35,806 nucleotides of DNA from Bdellovibrio sp. (GCA_014376935.1 JACMQO010000126.1:1-35806), one strand, 5' to 3'. Shown: positions 1-9,290, counted from the stretch's first letter. Notes: a model not told the origin generated them from the sequence alone. Program-made: numbers and translations.

Positions 1-1093
1 CAATATCACCCGCTTTAACTGATGACGTCGGAGTGACCGTGACGTTATCAAAGCAAGTAAATCCTGATTTTGCCGCATCGATAAATTTCGAAGAAGTTTG
101 TCGAATGAAGATCGGTTTATTATCAACAGCTGGCTTGTAACGAAGTCCACCGACGGCAATGGCCGAAGAAACGTAGGCCGAGCAATCAACACCTAAAGCG
201 TTGGTTCCAGATCCCGCGTTTTTTTGAAAGTTAATTGTCGTTCCCGATACGGATGGAGATCCACCGTAATCGTAAATTAAGGGATTATTACGAACTGAAA
301 AACACTGAGACTCGGTCGCAATCCCGTTAATATAATAATGCGTCTTCTGAACCGAAGACAGATCAGTCACCTCACGCTTTCCGCCAATGCCATCTTCGTG
401 CGTACCGACGCGCGTGATACCCACAACGCTAGCTGTCGATCTTTCAACCGGCGGTAAATCTAAAACACGACAGCTTTGGTACGCCGTTGCGAAAACCATA
501 TTAATACCGCTTGTCATCTTACCGGTCGGAAGTGACGCTTGAGTTAAATTTGAGTTTGCGGTATCGGCACTTGTCGAAGGTGCGCAGGCCATATCTAAAT
601 TTTGGCTTAGCGTTTTAACTTTATCGGCGGTATTTGCAATTTTTTGCGTGGCTTTAATTGTGGCCGCATCAGATTGATCACCCATTTCGTATTCGATTAA
701 TTTTTGAATTTGTTCTTTTGCCGTTAATTGCGAGTTTTCGCTGGCCTCACTCAACATAACTTGAACCAGTTTATGCAACTCGGTCTTTAAGGCCGCTATG
801 TTTTCAACTTGATCAGATGTTAAGTTTTTATGCGAAACGATTTCATCCAATTTTGCATCTAAGCTTGCATTTAAAGTTTCTGCACTTGGTATATATTGCT
901 CTTGATCGATCAATGCATAAAAAGAGTCGAACACTTTGCTTTGCACATTGGTACAACCTAAATTACTGGTGATATCGGCCGCGGCTTTCACGACAGATTC
1001 GCTATGGCTTGGTGCACAGCTATAAAAGAGAAGACTTGATAGAGACAGCAGAATAGATTTTTTTGCTTTCGAGATTGATTTTGTATATATCAT
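1..1093 (-). CDS. NlpC/P60-family lipoprotein, C-terminus cut by window edge
   Basis: Not in the ORF track because it runs off the left edge; about 364 residues are visible. The N-terminus has a hydrophobic stretch ending in a lipobox (LLFYSC, Cys26), so it is probably a lipoprotein. Residues about 30-230 are helical and Ser/Ala/Gln-rich with no domain I recognise. Near the visible end, GVDCSAYVSSA places a candidate nucleophile at Cys304 in the DCSGFV-type motif of NlpC/P60 peptidases, and VKAGDI about 50 residues later resembles the family's PGDL motif. The catalytic His would lie outside the window. Inferred role: periplasmic cell-wall peptidase or amidase. The ATG at 1093 has an in-frame stop three codons upstream, but its AAGGGAG sits directly against it, so the exact start is uncertain. 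Confidence 0.7.
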   Translation of the reverse strand, partial: MIYTKSISKAKKSILLSLSSLLFYSCAPSHSESVVKAAADITSNLGCTNVQSKVFDSFYALIDQEQYIPSAETLNASLDAKLDEIVSHKNLTSDQVENIAALKTELHKLVQVMLSEASENSQLTAKEQIQKLIEYEMGDQSDAATIKATQKIANTADKVKTLSQNLDMACAPSTSADTANSNLTQASLPTGKMTSGINMVFATAYQSCRVLDLPPVERSTASVVGITRVGTHEDGIGGKREVTDLSSVQKTHYYINGIATESQCFSVRNNPLIYDYGGSPSVSGTTINFQKNAGSGTNALGVDCSAYVSSAIAVGGLRYKPAVDNKPIFIRQTSSKFIDAAKSGFTCFDNVTVTPTSSVKAGDI

Positions 1094-1248
1094 CTCCCTT
1101 CATCGGTGCGGGGTATGTATAAGTTTAATATGTCATTTAACGAAAAATATTTTTACGTTTCATTGTCAATTTCAAATGCAATTTAAATGGCTTTCAGAGC
1201 CGCTCTGGTCAATGATTCCACGCGTTTACGTACAGACTAAAATACAGA

Positions 1249-1569
1249 TTATTCAGACTTTTTCGGAGTCACATCTTTTATATGCGTGTACTCATTTGAA
1301 AACTCAGGTTCGGCTTGACGATAGTCTTGAAAACTGCCGGAGTTTGATTGATTGAAGCGAAAAGTTTTAAATTGAAATGGACTTGGGCCCTGCTTTCTAG
1401 GAAAAACGGCCAACCTTATGATTGAAAATAAAGTGAAAATTCCAACGATGTGCCAGAATGGAACGTCTTTGTATTCAGGAAGAAGATGCTCTAAATAAAT
1501 TGGAGCTAACGAGTTCCAAATAAAATAGAACGGTATCGCTAAAAAAATATTATTGATGATAGTACCCAT
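1249..1569 (-). CDS. small membrane protein, unknown function
   Basis: A 106-residue ORF with two hydrophobic segments (about residues 5-25 and 38-56) and a polar Gln/Ser/Lys-rich tail. The pattern FYFIWNSLAP followed by a second segment ending in a basic residue resembles small membrane proteins with a WNWLMP-type motif that I recall as common hypotheticals in several phyla. That likeness is by eye only. It lies upstream of the NlpC/P60 lipoprotein gene on the same strand with a gap of about 155 bases. No clear Shine-Dalgarno precedes the ATG. No function is assigned. Confidence 0.6.
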   Translation of the reverse strand: MGTIINNIFLAIPFYFIWNSLAPIYLEHLLPEYKDVPFWHIVGIFTLFSIIRLAVFPRKQGPSPFQFKTFRFNQSNSGSFQDYRQAEPEFSNEYTHIKDVTPKKSE

Positions 1570-1644
1570 TTGCCAAATACAATCTTACAAAATAACCCTG
1601 ACAGCAACCCATGATGCGACAATCCGGAATACAAAAATCATTTA

Positions 1645-2583
1645 TTATGTCTTCTTTAACCCTAAAAATTGAGAATCGTCCTCTAAATTTTGCACCGCTT
1701 TAATAAATTCTTCTAAAATCGGATCTAATGTTTCTTGCCGCCGGGCAATCACATACAATTTGTGGTTCCAATAACTGGCTTGTGCTCCTAATGGCTTCAT
1801 CAACTTCAGTTTAAGTTCTTCGGCGACGTAAGGGTACGGTAAAAAACCAAGGCCGACTCCGTCGACGATGGCGCGCGCGACGACGGATAAAACGTCCGTT
1901 TCTAAAAGGACTTCCGTTTTCAAAGCAAACTTTTGTAAGTAAATATCGGTTTCGTGACGAAGACGTTGTTGAATTGAAGGTAGGATCAATCCCGCTTTCG
2001 ATTCGTTCATCCAAGTTTTCAAATTAGCCGTTTTCGGAATCGTTTTAGAAATCTGATCGTAGCGTTGTGTTGAAATAAACAGACCTACGGGCATATCGAC
2101 ATCGGCTCGCAATTGAAAATCAGAACTATAAATCGGAGTGTTAGTTAACACCAAATCGATCTGCCTTGAGCGCAATTGTTCTAATAAATCGTTCTGTTGG
2201 GCCGATGCTAAATACAATGTCGAGCGAAATTTTTGGTTTTTATTATACACTCGTGAAAAAAGATCAGCGACAAATGGACTTTCAATTTGCACGCTCATGC
2301 CAATTTTTAATTTCGAAACCGCCGTGCTAGTTCCTTTTAAATGAACTTCAAAATCATTCACCGCTTCAAATATCTTTTGGCAGTAACGATAAGCCCTTTC
2401 GCCATCAAGTGTTAATTGAACGGTGCGTCCAACTTTTTGAAAAAGTTTTTTGCCAATTTGATTTTCGAAATTCTTAATCTGGACACTGAGCGAGGGCTGA
2501 CTAATACGTAAGGCCTTAGAGGCTTTACTGACCCCGCCTAGACGTGCGGCGGTGTAGAAATAGTAAAGATGATTGTAATTCAT
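1645..2583 (-). CDS. LysR-family transcriptional regulator, NhaR-like
   Basis: A 312-residue LysR regulator of normal length. The winged helix-turn-helix covers about residues 1-65, with the recognition helix region SKALRISQPSLSVQIKNFE. The opening MNYNHLYYFYTAAR closely resembles NhaR, the activator of nhaA in enterobacteria, so the DNA-binding domain is NhaR-like. The substrate-binding domain fills residues about 90-300. AAGG lies about 8 bases before the ATG. The HPF-like gene is divergent across a 115-base AT-rich gap, the usual place for LysR operators. No nhaA is in the window, so the regulated gene is unknown. Confidence 0.88.
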   Translation of the reverse strand: MNYNHLYYFYTAARLGGVSKASKALRISQPSLSVQIKNFENQIGKKLFQKVGRTVQLTLDGERAYRYCQKIFEAVNDFEVHLKGTSTAVSKLKIGMSVQIESPFVADLFSRVYNKNQKFRSTLYLASAQQNDLLEQLRSRQIDLVLTNTPIYSSDFQLRADVDMPVGLFISTQRYDQISKTIPKTANLKTWMNESKAGLILPSIQQRLRHETDIYLQKFALKTEVLLETDVLSVVARAIVDGVGLGFLPYPYVAEELKLKLMKPLGAQASYWNHKLYVIARRQETLDPILEEFIKAVQNLEDDSQFLGLKKT

Positions 2584-2698
2584 AATACATACCTTTTTCT
2601 TATACGTTCGATAATTATTATATATTTAACAAATGCATTTGCAAGCTTGATAATAAGGTTAGTCGCAATCACGCGATAGAAAGACAGCCGGAGGATAA

Positions 2699-3082
2699 AT
2701 GAAAACTCAATTGATCATCAGAGATTTTAAACGAACAGAAGGCCTAGAAAATTTCTTAAAAAGCAGAATCGAAGAGTGCGTATCGCAATTTTTCACGCGC
2801 ACCGAAAATGCTCAACTTTCTGTTAAAGCTCAAGAAGAGCGTCATCGCACCGAAACTCGCAAACCAAGTTTTTTACTTGAAGTTCGATTAAAACTCCCGG
2901 GATCGAAATTGATGTATCACGTTAAACGCACAGGAGACAATTTTAACGACTGCGTGGAGAAGGTTTCGAATGCACTTCGTGAAGTGATGAGAAAAAAACA
3001 TCGTCAAACAGTCGCGATAAACTCTCGACGTAAACAGTTATGGGCTAATCAAAACTACGACTATGATGGATCGGTGGCGTAA
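2699..3082 (+). CDS. HPF/RaiA-like ribosome hibernation protein (short form)
   Basis: 127 residues, start supported by CGGAGG just upstream. The sequence begins MKTQLIIRDF and carries a basic helix ending NALREVMRKKHRQT, giving the beta-alpha-beta-beta-beta-alpha pattern and spacing of the HPF/RaiA (sigma54 modulation/S30EA) family. Members bind the 30S decoding centre and silence ribosomes in stationary phase. There is no long-form dimerisation domain. The tail NQNYDYDGSVA is acidic and aromatic. Divergent from the LysR gene; a strong bidirectional terminator follows. The family call is from pattern, not alignment, so it could be a relative with a different ribosomal role. Confidence 0.68.
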   Translation: MKTQLIIRDFKRTEGLENFLKSRIEECVSQFFTRTENAQLSVKAQEERHRTETRKPSFLLEVRLKLPGSKLMYHVKRTGDNFNDCVEKVSNALREVMRKKHRQTVAINSRRKQLWANQNYDYDGSVA

Positions 3083-3118
3083 TTAAGTTAATCCGTTCAG
3101 TCTAAAAATAACCCGATC

Positions 3119-3153
3119 AAAAGAAAGCCTAACGTATTATTAAGCTTTCTTTT
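3119..3153. terminator. bidirectional intrinsic terminator
   Basis: AAAAGAAAGC and GCTTTCTTTT form a perfect 10-bp inverted repeat with a 15-base loop, flanked by A and T runs on both strands. It lies between the convergent HPF-like and M1 peptidase genes. The stop codon of the peptidase gene falls in the loop and its last codons in one arm, so it probably serves both transcripts. Confidence 0.8.
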
Positions 3154-5036
3154 TGAATTTCAAAATCTTGAATGTACGGATTATCCCATACTCCCTGCTT
3201 AACTGCTGCTTTCGGAGTTAAAACCACAAAGCCTTGCGCCCCGTAATGTGACCAACGTTCAAACCAACGATTCATCGAAAGACTTATATTCGTTTGAAAA
3301 AGAATAACCATTTGAGACTTCACTTTAAGAAAAATAAAGTAACCATTTTCAGCTAAACTGATTTTCTGATTATCGATAAGCAAAAAATCAGGATGAAGTT
3401 CGACTGATCTTTTAGCTAAAGACTCATCGATCTCTGGGATTCCTCCGGGATAATTTTCGATCATCAGGATTTCGCTTGAATTTAAATTCTGCGAACAGGC
3501 TAGAACGGACTCGAAACCCACAGACGGAAATACCGCCGCTAACGTTTCTAAAGTTTTACCTGAAGCTTGAATTTGAACTTGAGTCGCGGCAAAAAACTTG
3601 GAAAAGGTCAATGGCCGCTCATCATCTGATAACTTTCTAAAAAGTTTGTGCTGAGGATCGATCGTAAATTGTTGCGGTTTTTTATCGACCCGCATTTTCA
3701 GTGGAAGCCCTGCTGATAAGGTAGCTAGTTGCCGCATGCCATCCGTAAAGTAAATAGAAAAATCGACTGGAAGTTCACCCAGCTTTTTTAATTCGTCGTT
3801 ATTTAATGAAAAAACAATTTCGAAACCTTGGCTTACTTCGGTCGCTTCGGCTTTAAGGGAATCGAAAGTGATTGCACCTTTTTCTAAAATCCATGTCGTA
3901 AAAAAGTTATGTAACGCACTTTCTTTTTCAGGCTTAAGGCTTGATAAAATTTCAAATATATTTGCGTATGAGGCTTCCACGAATTTGTACTTTTGACTGA
4001 AAATCGCCAAAGCCTTATTTAGAGTGTCTGCGCCGACAAGCTGCTCAAGCATGACAAACATCATAAGGCTTTTATTATAGCCAATGGCCTGAAGTGATTT
4101 ATCTTCACCACGCGAAACAAACTCAGACAAGCTGATTTCAGTCGCCGTCTTAACGTAGTCAACGTATTCCAGTAACGCCTTTTGACGGTAAGTCGCTTTT
4201 TCAGAATCATTTAATAAAGCATAATCAGCACCGAATACGGTTAAGCCTTCACACCAGTTTCCAGTCTTGTAATCAACGAATACAGAGTTTCCCCACCATG
4301 AATGAAGAAGTTCGTGAGGCAGAGACGTTCTTAATATAAATGGAAAACGTAAAAGTTGCGATCCGATCCAAGTCATACGAGGAAACGCGTAACCAATTTC
4401 ATCCGATGATTCGACGACCGAAAACTGATCGTAAGGATAAGGTCCAAACTTTTGTTCATCGTTTGATAAATACAAATCTAAGTTTTGAATCAGGGTGTTT
4501 GCCAAAGCTAAATCTTCATTTTGCAAATAGATCGCTATTTTTTTTGATGGGCTTACATACTTAATAAATTTTCCGATAACGATCGAAATGCCCGATTCAT
4601 TTTGACCGGTGGCTGAATGGATAGCTTCGGTCCCCTTTTCTGTTTTTACATCGATCGAAAAAGTTTGGATGATGTCCGCATGACTTCGTGGGTACCAATT
4701 TTGATCTTCGGTTAGATATTGTATCTGTGATTGATCTATTTTTAGGGCATATTTAATTTGCGCGGTGTTTCCACCCGTCGACTTTAAAAGAAAACCCGCA
4801 TCACCATTCGGCATGACCTGAAGGCCCGAGAAGTCGATGATTTCGGCTTGTTTAAAAAGATTTAAACTGACCTGATCTTTCGATAAACCCGTAATCTGAG
4901 CCTGTATTAGGATTGTGTCAGTGTTTTGATTTACACTAATCTTTGTCGCTAATTGAGCGTTAGAAATAGCTGGTAAACAAAAACAAAATAACCCAATGAG
5001 CGCAGAAACGACTAGAGCTTTTGAAATCAATTTCAC
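3129..5036 (-). CDS. secreted M1-like zinc metallopeptidase
   Basis: 635 residues with a signal peptide (about residues 1-27, cleavage near SNA-Q). PHELLHSWWGN at about 240-250 is the HExxH zinc motif with the WxGN extension of M1 aminopeptidases; Glu263 in WCEGLT fits the third zinc ligand. The spacing between the second His and this Glu is 17 residues against the usual 18 in M1, and no GAMEN motif is evident, so it is an outlying gluzincin rather than a classical aminopeptidase. The C-terminal third has no domain I recognise. Start is GTG with AAGG five bases upstream. Probably periplasmic or secreted. Divergent from the outer-membrane protein gene. Confidence 0.82.
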   Translation of the reverse strand: MKLISKALVVSALIGLFCFCLPAISNAQLATKISVNQNTDTILIQAQITGLSKDQVSLNLFKQAEIIDFSGLQVMPNGDAGFLLKSTGGNTAQIKYALKIDQSQIQYLTEDQNWYPRSHADIIQTFSIDVKTEKGTEAIHSATGQNESGISIVIGKFIKYVSPSKKIAIYLQNEDLALANTLIQNLDLYLSNDEQKFGPYPYDQFSVVESSDEIGYAFPRMTWIGSQLLRFPFILRTSLPHELLHSWWGNSVFVDYKTGNWCEGLTVFGADYALLNDSEKATYRQKALLEYVDYVKTATEISLSEFVSRGEDKSLQAIGYNKSLMMFVMLEQLVGADTLNKALAIFSQKYKFVEASYANIFEILSSLKPEKESALHNFFTTWILEKGAITFDSLKAEATEVSQGFEIVFSLNNDELKKLGELPVDFSIYFTDGMRQLATLSAGLPLKMRVDKKPQQFTIDPQHKLFRKLSDDERPLTFSKFFAATQVQIQASGKTLETLAAVFPSVGFESVLACSQNLNSSEILMIENYPGGIPEIDESLAKRSVELHPDFLLIDNQKISLAENGYFIFLKVKSQMVILFQTNISLSMNRWFERWSHYGAQGFVVLTPKAAVKQGVWDNPYIQDFEIQKESLIIR

Positions 5037-5199
5037 GAGGACCTTCTTTGAAAAAAATCACCGTACTTAATAAATTACGCACAGGTCAACTTGTTAGCAA
5101 TTTTGAAATATCTTCAAGCCAAGGTACTTTTTTTTGGCTATTTCTTCGCATAGACGTTACACCTAAGTTCGACTTTTTAACCCTTAAGGAGCCGCCCCC

Positions 5200-6141
5200 A
5201 TGAAACGACTAATTAGCCTTTTCTTTGCCACCTCTGCACTTTCTGTTGCCGTATTGGCCCAATCCTCTTCGGCCTCTTTAGGCACAGCAACATCGACAAG
5301 TTCTGGCGAAAATAAAGCGTCATTATCTGATATGGTTGGAAATAAAAAATTCGAAGAAAACAACGAGATTACAGATGCAAAACTGAAAGCAGATGCGGGC
5401 TCTTTATCAAAATACAGTTTAAAATTTAATTTATCTTATTACGGACCAACTGCGGGCGACCTAGCCGCAAAAGATCAACCGAATCCAGATGGATCTGTTG
5501 GATCTTACGAAACGGCCATCAGCGGTTCTTTAGGTGGCCGCTACCGTATCGATCCAAAAACGACGATCAGCATGGGCAGCGGTTTAAAGTTAATTCATCC
5601 GTTTCACGGAGCCGAACGTATGGATCTAAACAATCCGTACTTATCTTATGATATGACGAACAAAATGAGCGGCGTGCAGATGAGAAATTCGTTTGGTGTT
5701 TCGTACATCACGGTTCCGAACTACACGAAAGTTGGCGAATTTGCGGGTCTTAGTTATGATCTTTCATTTAACTACGATTTAGGGATGAGTGGCTTTGCGG
5801 TCGGTCTTGATGGTTCTTTAGGGTATTACCTTTACAAGCGTGATTACGTTTACAGTTCAGATAGATTTGCCAATCGTTCAAGTATTTCTTTATACCCAAC
5901 TTTGAAATATAATATCTCAGACAAATTAAATATCAATACATCGCCAAGTTTAAGTTATGTGAATTACCGTATGAACTCTGACGAGCTGACATTCGTTCAA
6001 AAGACCGTCAGCCAGCGCGTAGGCGTAGGTTATGCGTTTTCTCGTGATATTTATATTGCACCTTACATCAACTTCTATCCAGATCGTTGGACTCCGGACG
6101 CAACAACTCTTAATATCTCTTCAAGCTTTTCATTGCTTTAA
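5200..6141 (+). CDS. putative outer-membrane beta-barrel protein
   Basis: 313 residues starting with a signal peptide (MKRLISLFFATSALSVAVLA) and preceded by AAGGAG. After a low-complexity Ser/Thr/Ala stretch and a charged linker (to about residue 65), the rest is made of alternating polar/hydrophobic strands rich in Tyr, Gly and Ser, such as YSLKFNLSYYG and LSFNYDLGMSG, ending in SSFSLL. This is the look of a transmembrane beta-barrel. No specific porin or transporter family is recognised. Its stop overlaps the start of the TMEM175 remnant by one base (TAATG). Confidence 0.72.
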   Translation: MKRLISLFFATSALSVAVLAQSSSASLGTATSTSSGENKASLSDMVGNKKFEENNEITDAKLKADAGSLSKYSLKFNLSYYGPTAGDLAAKDQPNPDGSVGSYETAISGSLGGRYRIDPKTTISMGSGLKLIHPFHGAERMDLNNPYLSYDMTNKMSGVQMRNSFGVSYITVPNYTKVGEFAGLSYDLSFNYDLGMSGFAVGLDGSLGYYLYKRDYVYSSDRFANRSSISLYPTLKYNISDKLNINTSPSLSYVNYRMNSDELTFVQKTVSQRVGVGYAFSRDIYIAPYINFYPDRWTPDATTLNISSSFSLL

Positions 6142-6525
6142 TGACCAAAGAGCGTCTGCAAGCATTTAGTGGCGGTGTCATCGCCATAATCATCACGATT
6201 ATGGTGCTTGAATTTAAAGTTCCGCACGAACTCACTTTAGAAGCTCTATTAGCTCTTTATCCGAAATTCATCAGCTACATTCTTAGTTTTATTTATGTCG
6301 GTATTTACTGGAACAACTATTGTTCAAGTATTACTAAGGCTTCACGTGAAAGAAACGCTTTTAGCAAGGGCCATTGGTAAGGACTTTAAGGGAATTTTCT
6401 CGGTCATTATTTATCTTATTGCGATTCCATTTTCGTTTATCAATTCATGGATTTCTTCAGCGGTGTACGTGCTTGTTGCCTTGATGTGGCTTGTGCCCGA
6501 TCGTCGTATCGAAGGCCAGTTTTAA
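6141..6525 (+). pseudogene. decayed TMEM175 (DUF1211) potassium-channel gene
   Basis: Two ORFs in different frames (6141-6380 and 6295-6525) match the two ends of one TMEM175-family protein. The first gives MTKERLQAFSGGVIAI through YVGIYWNN. The second resumes at VKETLLARAIGKDFKG and runs to the usual C-terminus ALMWLVPDRRIE. Roughly 75 middle residues (the helices between) are missing and the frames no longer join. The family's FSD signature, with its conserved Asp, reads FSG here. Intact bacterial homologues are about 200 residues and form K+-permeable channels; this copy should be non-functional. Its end overlaps the YbhP-like gene by four bases. Confidence 0.85.
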
Positions 6526-7274
6526 TTAAACTCAAACTCGGCCACGGTTGGTAAGTGATCTGAAAGTTGATTCCAGATTCCTTTTTCTAAAACGTCTACC
6601 TTGGTGCATTTCAAATGACGATAATAAATTCGGTCTAATGCAAAAAACGGTAATCTTGACGGAAACGTGACCGCGTGACGACCTTTTAAATCTAAAGAAG
6701 CTTCTTTCATTCCTAGCGACTTAAATAAAATTTGGCTGGCATTCTGGCGCCAATCATTAAAGTCTCCGGCCACGATCACGGGTTCGTCGTCTGGAACTTC
6801 TTTTGAAATTTTATCACTTAATATTTTTAACTGCCGTTGACGATCATTTTCTAAAAGACTTAAGTGCACGCAAAAAATATGGATGGGTTGAGCATGCTCG
6901 GGGCTTTGAAGCACCGTATGTAACAGACCGCGATTTTCAAACGGCGTCAAAGAAATGTCTTCGTTATGCCAAGCGGTGATTGGAAATTTACTAAGAACCG
7001 CGTTTCCGTGGTGACCTTCGGTATAAACTGCATTTTTTCCGTACGCGTAATGCGACCAAACTTGGTCGGCTAAGAATTCAAACTGCGAAGTCACAGGCCA
7101 ATTTTTTATACGCGATGAATTTCTTGAATGATCGCCGACGACTTCCTGTAGGCACACAACATCCGCATGAACGATTTGGATCGATTGCTTTATTTTTTCT
7201 AAAATAAATTTTAAATTGCCAACGGTAAATCCTTTATGAATATTGTAGCTTAAAATACGAAATCGTCCGCTCAA
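6522..7274 (-). CDS. YbhP-like endonuclease/exonuclease/phosphatase family protein
   Basis: 250 residues of the EEP (DNase I-like) fold. Visible motifs in order: ILSYNIHKG near the start, CLQEV (metal-binding Glu), GDFNDWR (catalytic Asp/Asn) and SDHLP at the end (catalytic Asp-His). The start is TTG inside TTGA, overlapping the clsB-like stop by four bases, with GGGGTG at good spacing. In E. coli ybhP lies next to ybhO (clsB), and the same pairing here supports a YbhP-type assignment. The substrate of YbhP-type proteins is not established to my knowledge; a phospholipid-linked role is inferred from the pairing. Confidence 0.85.
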   Translation of the reverse strand: MSGRFRILSYNIHKGFTVGNLKFILEKIKQSIQIVHADVVCLQEVVGDHSRNSSRIKNWPVTSQFEFLADQVWSHYAYGKNAVYTEGHHGNAVLSKFPITAWHNEDISLTPFENRGLLHTVLQSPEHAQPIHIFCVHLSLLENDRQRQLKILSDKISKEVPDDEPVIVAGDFNDWRQNASQILFKSLGMKEASLDLKGRHAVTFPSRLPFFALDRIYYRHLKCTKVDVLEKGIWNQLSDHLPTVAEFEFN

Positions 7275-8353
7275 AATACACCCCTAAAAAAAAGAAAAAA
7301 TCTTTGCAACAGCCTTCGATACCAAGGTCGTTGATTCCACTCTTGCAAAGTCACTTGCTTCGAATTTTTTAAATCGTCGATAAACTGCTGTTTTAATAAA
7401 TCGACATTTTCTATTTTTGCAATCGCGATATCAGCCTCTAGATTATAAAAAATGCTCCGGTAATCTAGATTTGTTGACCCAACGCTAGCCCAATTATCCA
7501 CGATCAAAATCTTGGCGTGAAGAATCGATGGCGTGTATTCAAATATCTGACAGCCCCGTTTCAGCAAAGCTCCGTAGAAACCTTGCATTGCAAATTTTAA
7601 ACCTAAAATATCACTGTGCATAGGGACCAAAATTTTAACTTCAATGCCTGCTCGCGCCGCTTTGAACAGAACCTTTAGTAATTTAAAGTCAGGCACGAAA
7701 TAAGGATTCGTAATCCAAATTTGTTTCGATGCAAAGTGCATCAAGCGTAATATTTCTTGGTGCGATTTCTTTTTCTGCTGACGCACTTGAATCCACCGAA
7801 GACCAAAAAATTGGTGCGGATACTTCCAAGTTTCTAAGCAAGAAATTACATAAGTCTGAATGGATGACCCTTCTACGCGAACGCCCGTATCGCGCCAGGC
7901 TTTATCACCGTTCACTGACTTTAAATGGCGGTCACTGATATTCATACTGCATATAAATAGAATTTGGTCATCAATGATACAGATCTTTCGATGGTTACGG
8001 TGATTGGCTTTCGAAAATCCGGTTACAATTTTTTGTAGTGTCAGTGACTGTAAAATTTTTGAAGGATGCTTCTGCCACGCCAGCGGATGAAAAAACTGAA
8101 GGTCAATACCTTGTTTTCGGTAAACTTCAGCATGGCTATAAGTCCATTGCGCCGACCCTACACCGTCAATCAGCAATTGAACTTTTAATCCCCGTTGCGC
8201 GGCCGCAGCTAACACAGCTAGGGTTCTGTAGCCTAGCTGATCCTGCTCAAAGATATACGTTTCTAAATAAACCGTTTTTTTTGCGCCAGAGATGGCTTCA
8301 TGCATCTGATTGAAGAATTCGTCAGCGTTGATAAAAACTTTTTCGTTAGTCAC
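7271..8353 (-). CDS. clsB: cardiolipin synthase / phospholipase D family, ClsB-like
   Basis: 360 residues with two PLD HKD motifs: HRKICIIDD (about residue 120) and HAKILIVDN (about residue 280), the latter followed by GSTNLDYRSI. There are no N-terminal membrane helices, as expected for ClsB (YbhO) rather than ClsA. ClsB makes cardiolipin from phosphatidylglycerol, or phosphatidylethanolamine plus PG, at the inner membrane. The C-terminus is basic and hydrophobic (RRLLQRFFLFF), probably a membrane anchor. Start is GTG. Slightly shorter than E. coli ClsB. The coupled downstream YbhP-like gene reproduces the E. coli neighbourhood. Confidence 0.85.
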   Translation of the reverse strand: MTNEKVFINADEFFNQMHEAISGAKKTVYLETYIFEQDQLGYRTLAVLAAAAQRGLKVQLLIDGVGSAQWTYSHAEVYRKQGIDLQFFHPLAWQKHPSKILQSLTLQKIVTGFSKANHRNHRKICIIDDQILFICSMNISDRHLKSVNGDKAWRDTGVRVEGSSIQTYVISCLETWKYPHQFFGLRWIQVRQQKKKSHQEILRLMHFASKQIWITNPYFVPDFKLLKVLFKAARAGIEVKILVPMHSDILGLKFAMQGFYGALLKRGCQIFEYTPSILHAKILIVDNWASVGSTNLDYRSIFYNLEADIAIAKIENVDLLKQQFIDDLKNSKQVTLQEWNQRPWYRRLLQRFFLFFRGVF

Positions 8354-8365
8354 CCCGTTAGGGTA

Positions 8366-9229
8366 CTAGGATTTAGTTGAATCGCCAGTCTTTTCTAATA
8401 AATAAATACCGTCATCGGCCACTTTTATTAAACGACTTTTGTACAACCCACCTAATGCAATTTTATATTTCTTTTTACTGACACCAAATAGATCATAAAT
8501 GGCTTCCGCCGAAGTTTTGTCATTGATTGGAGCAAATCCGCCTTTTTGTTTTAAAAAGGCTAATATTTGCGGGCCGATATCTTGCGCCCCTTTATGCCCC
8601 GACTTCATCAAACTTAAATCGATTTTTCCATCGTCACGCACATTTTTGATAAAACCAGAAATACGTTGTGCGTAGACCAAAGGTTTAAAAACATCATTGT
8701 GAAAAAGCATTCCTAAACTTTGTCCGTTAATGATCGCCTTGTATCCTAGATCTGTTTTTCCGAAAATTAATAATTCGACGCTTTGATCGGTTTCGTATTT
8801 CACGGGCACTTGATCCAAGTTTCTTTCAATACGCATCGAAGCTGAAATACGATTACTTTTATCTAAATAAATATATACGATGATATCAAGACCGACACGA
8901 ACGTCTCGGTTTTGTTCGGCAAATGGTAAAAATAAATCTTTCGTTAAGCCCCAATCTAAAAAAGCGCCGATCTGTTCAACCGCAACAACTTTCACGATTG
9001 CGAACTCGCCAACCGTTCCGGCCGGTTTTAACGTTGTGGCAATGGGTCGATCTTCAGAGTCGTAACAAACAAAAACATCGACCATATCGCCGACATTGAC
9101 GTTTTCAGGCAGCCGTTCAATTTCGCGTTTAGGTAATAGCAATTCATGACCATCACCCGCATCTAAATAAAGACCAAACTCGACGAACTTTAAAACTTTA
9201 AGCTGATTGTATTTTCCAATTTGTACCAT
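8366..9229 (-). CDS. CvfB/YitL-like S1-domain RNA-binding protein
   Basis: 287 residues from the ATG at 9229. The track extends 14 residues upstream to a TTG, but conserved CvfB proteins begin near M-IGKYNQLKV, so I prefer the ATG; neither start has a clear ribosome-binding site. Repeated S1-like beta-barrel units are visible, such as VLKFVEFGLYLDAGDGHELLLP and VKVVAVEQIGAFLDWGLTKDLFLP, followed by a third S1-like region and a C-terminal winged helix (about residues 210-275, EAIYDLFGVSKKKYK). CvfB family proteins bind RNA and affect virulence-factor expression in staphylococci. Twelve bases upstream of clsB, so likely cotranscribed. Confidence 0.85.
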   Translation of the reverse strand: MVQIGKYNQLKVLKFVEFGLYLDAGDGHELLLPKREIERLPENVNVGDMVDVFVCYDSEDRPIATTLKPAGTVGEFAIVKVVAVEQIGAFLDWGLTKDLFLPFAEQNRDVRVGLDIIVYIYLDKSNRISASMRIERNLDQVPVKYETDQSVELLIFGKTDLGYKAIINGQSLGMLFHNDVFKPLVYAQRISGFIKNVRDDGKIDLSLMKSGHKGAQDIGPQILAFLKQKGGFAPINDKTSAEAIYDLFGVSKKKYKIALGGLYKSRLIKVADDGIYLLEKTGDSTKS

Positions 9230-9290
9230 AAGCAGGTCACAATCTAATAATTCACCGCACTTAGCAAGCAATACGCGCGTTTAGCGCCAC

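Noticed and set aside
1197-1209. Short dyad CAGAGCCGCTCTG between the small membrane protein and the NlpC/P60 lipoprotein
   Set aside because: Only about five pairs with a three-base loop and no T run on either strand, so too weak to call a terminator or operator.
5021-5203. 60-residue plus-strand ORF in the divergent peptidase/barrel gap
   Set aside because: No ribosome site or family likeness, and it overlaps the start of the beta-barrel gene; more likely promoter DNA.
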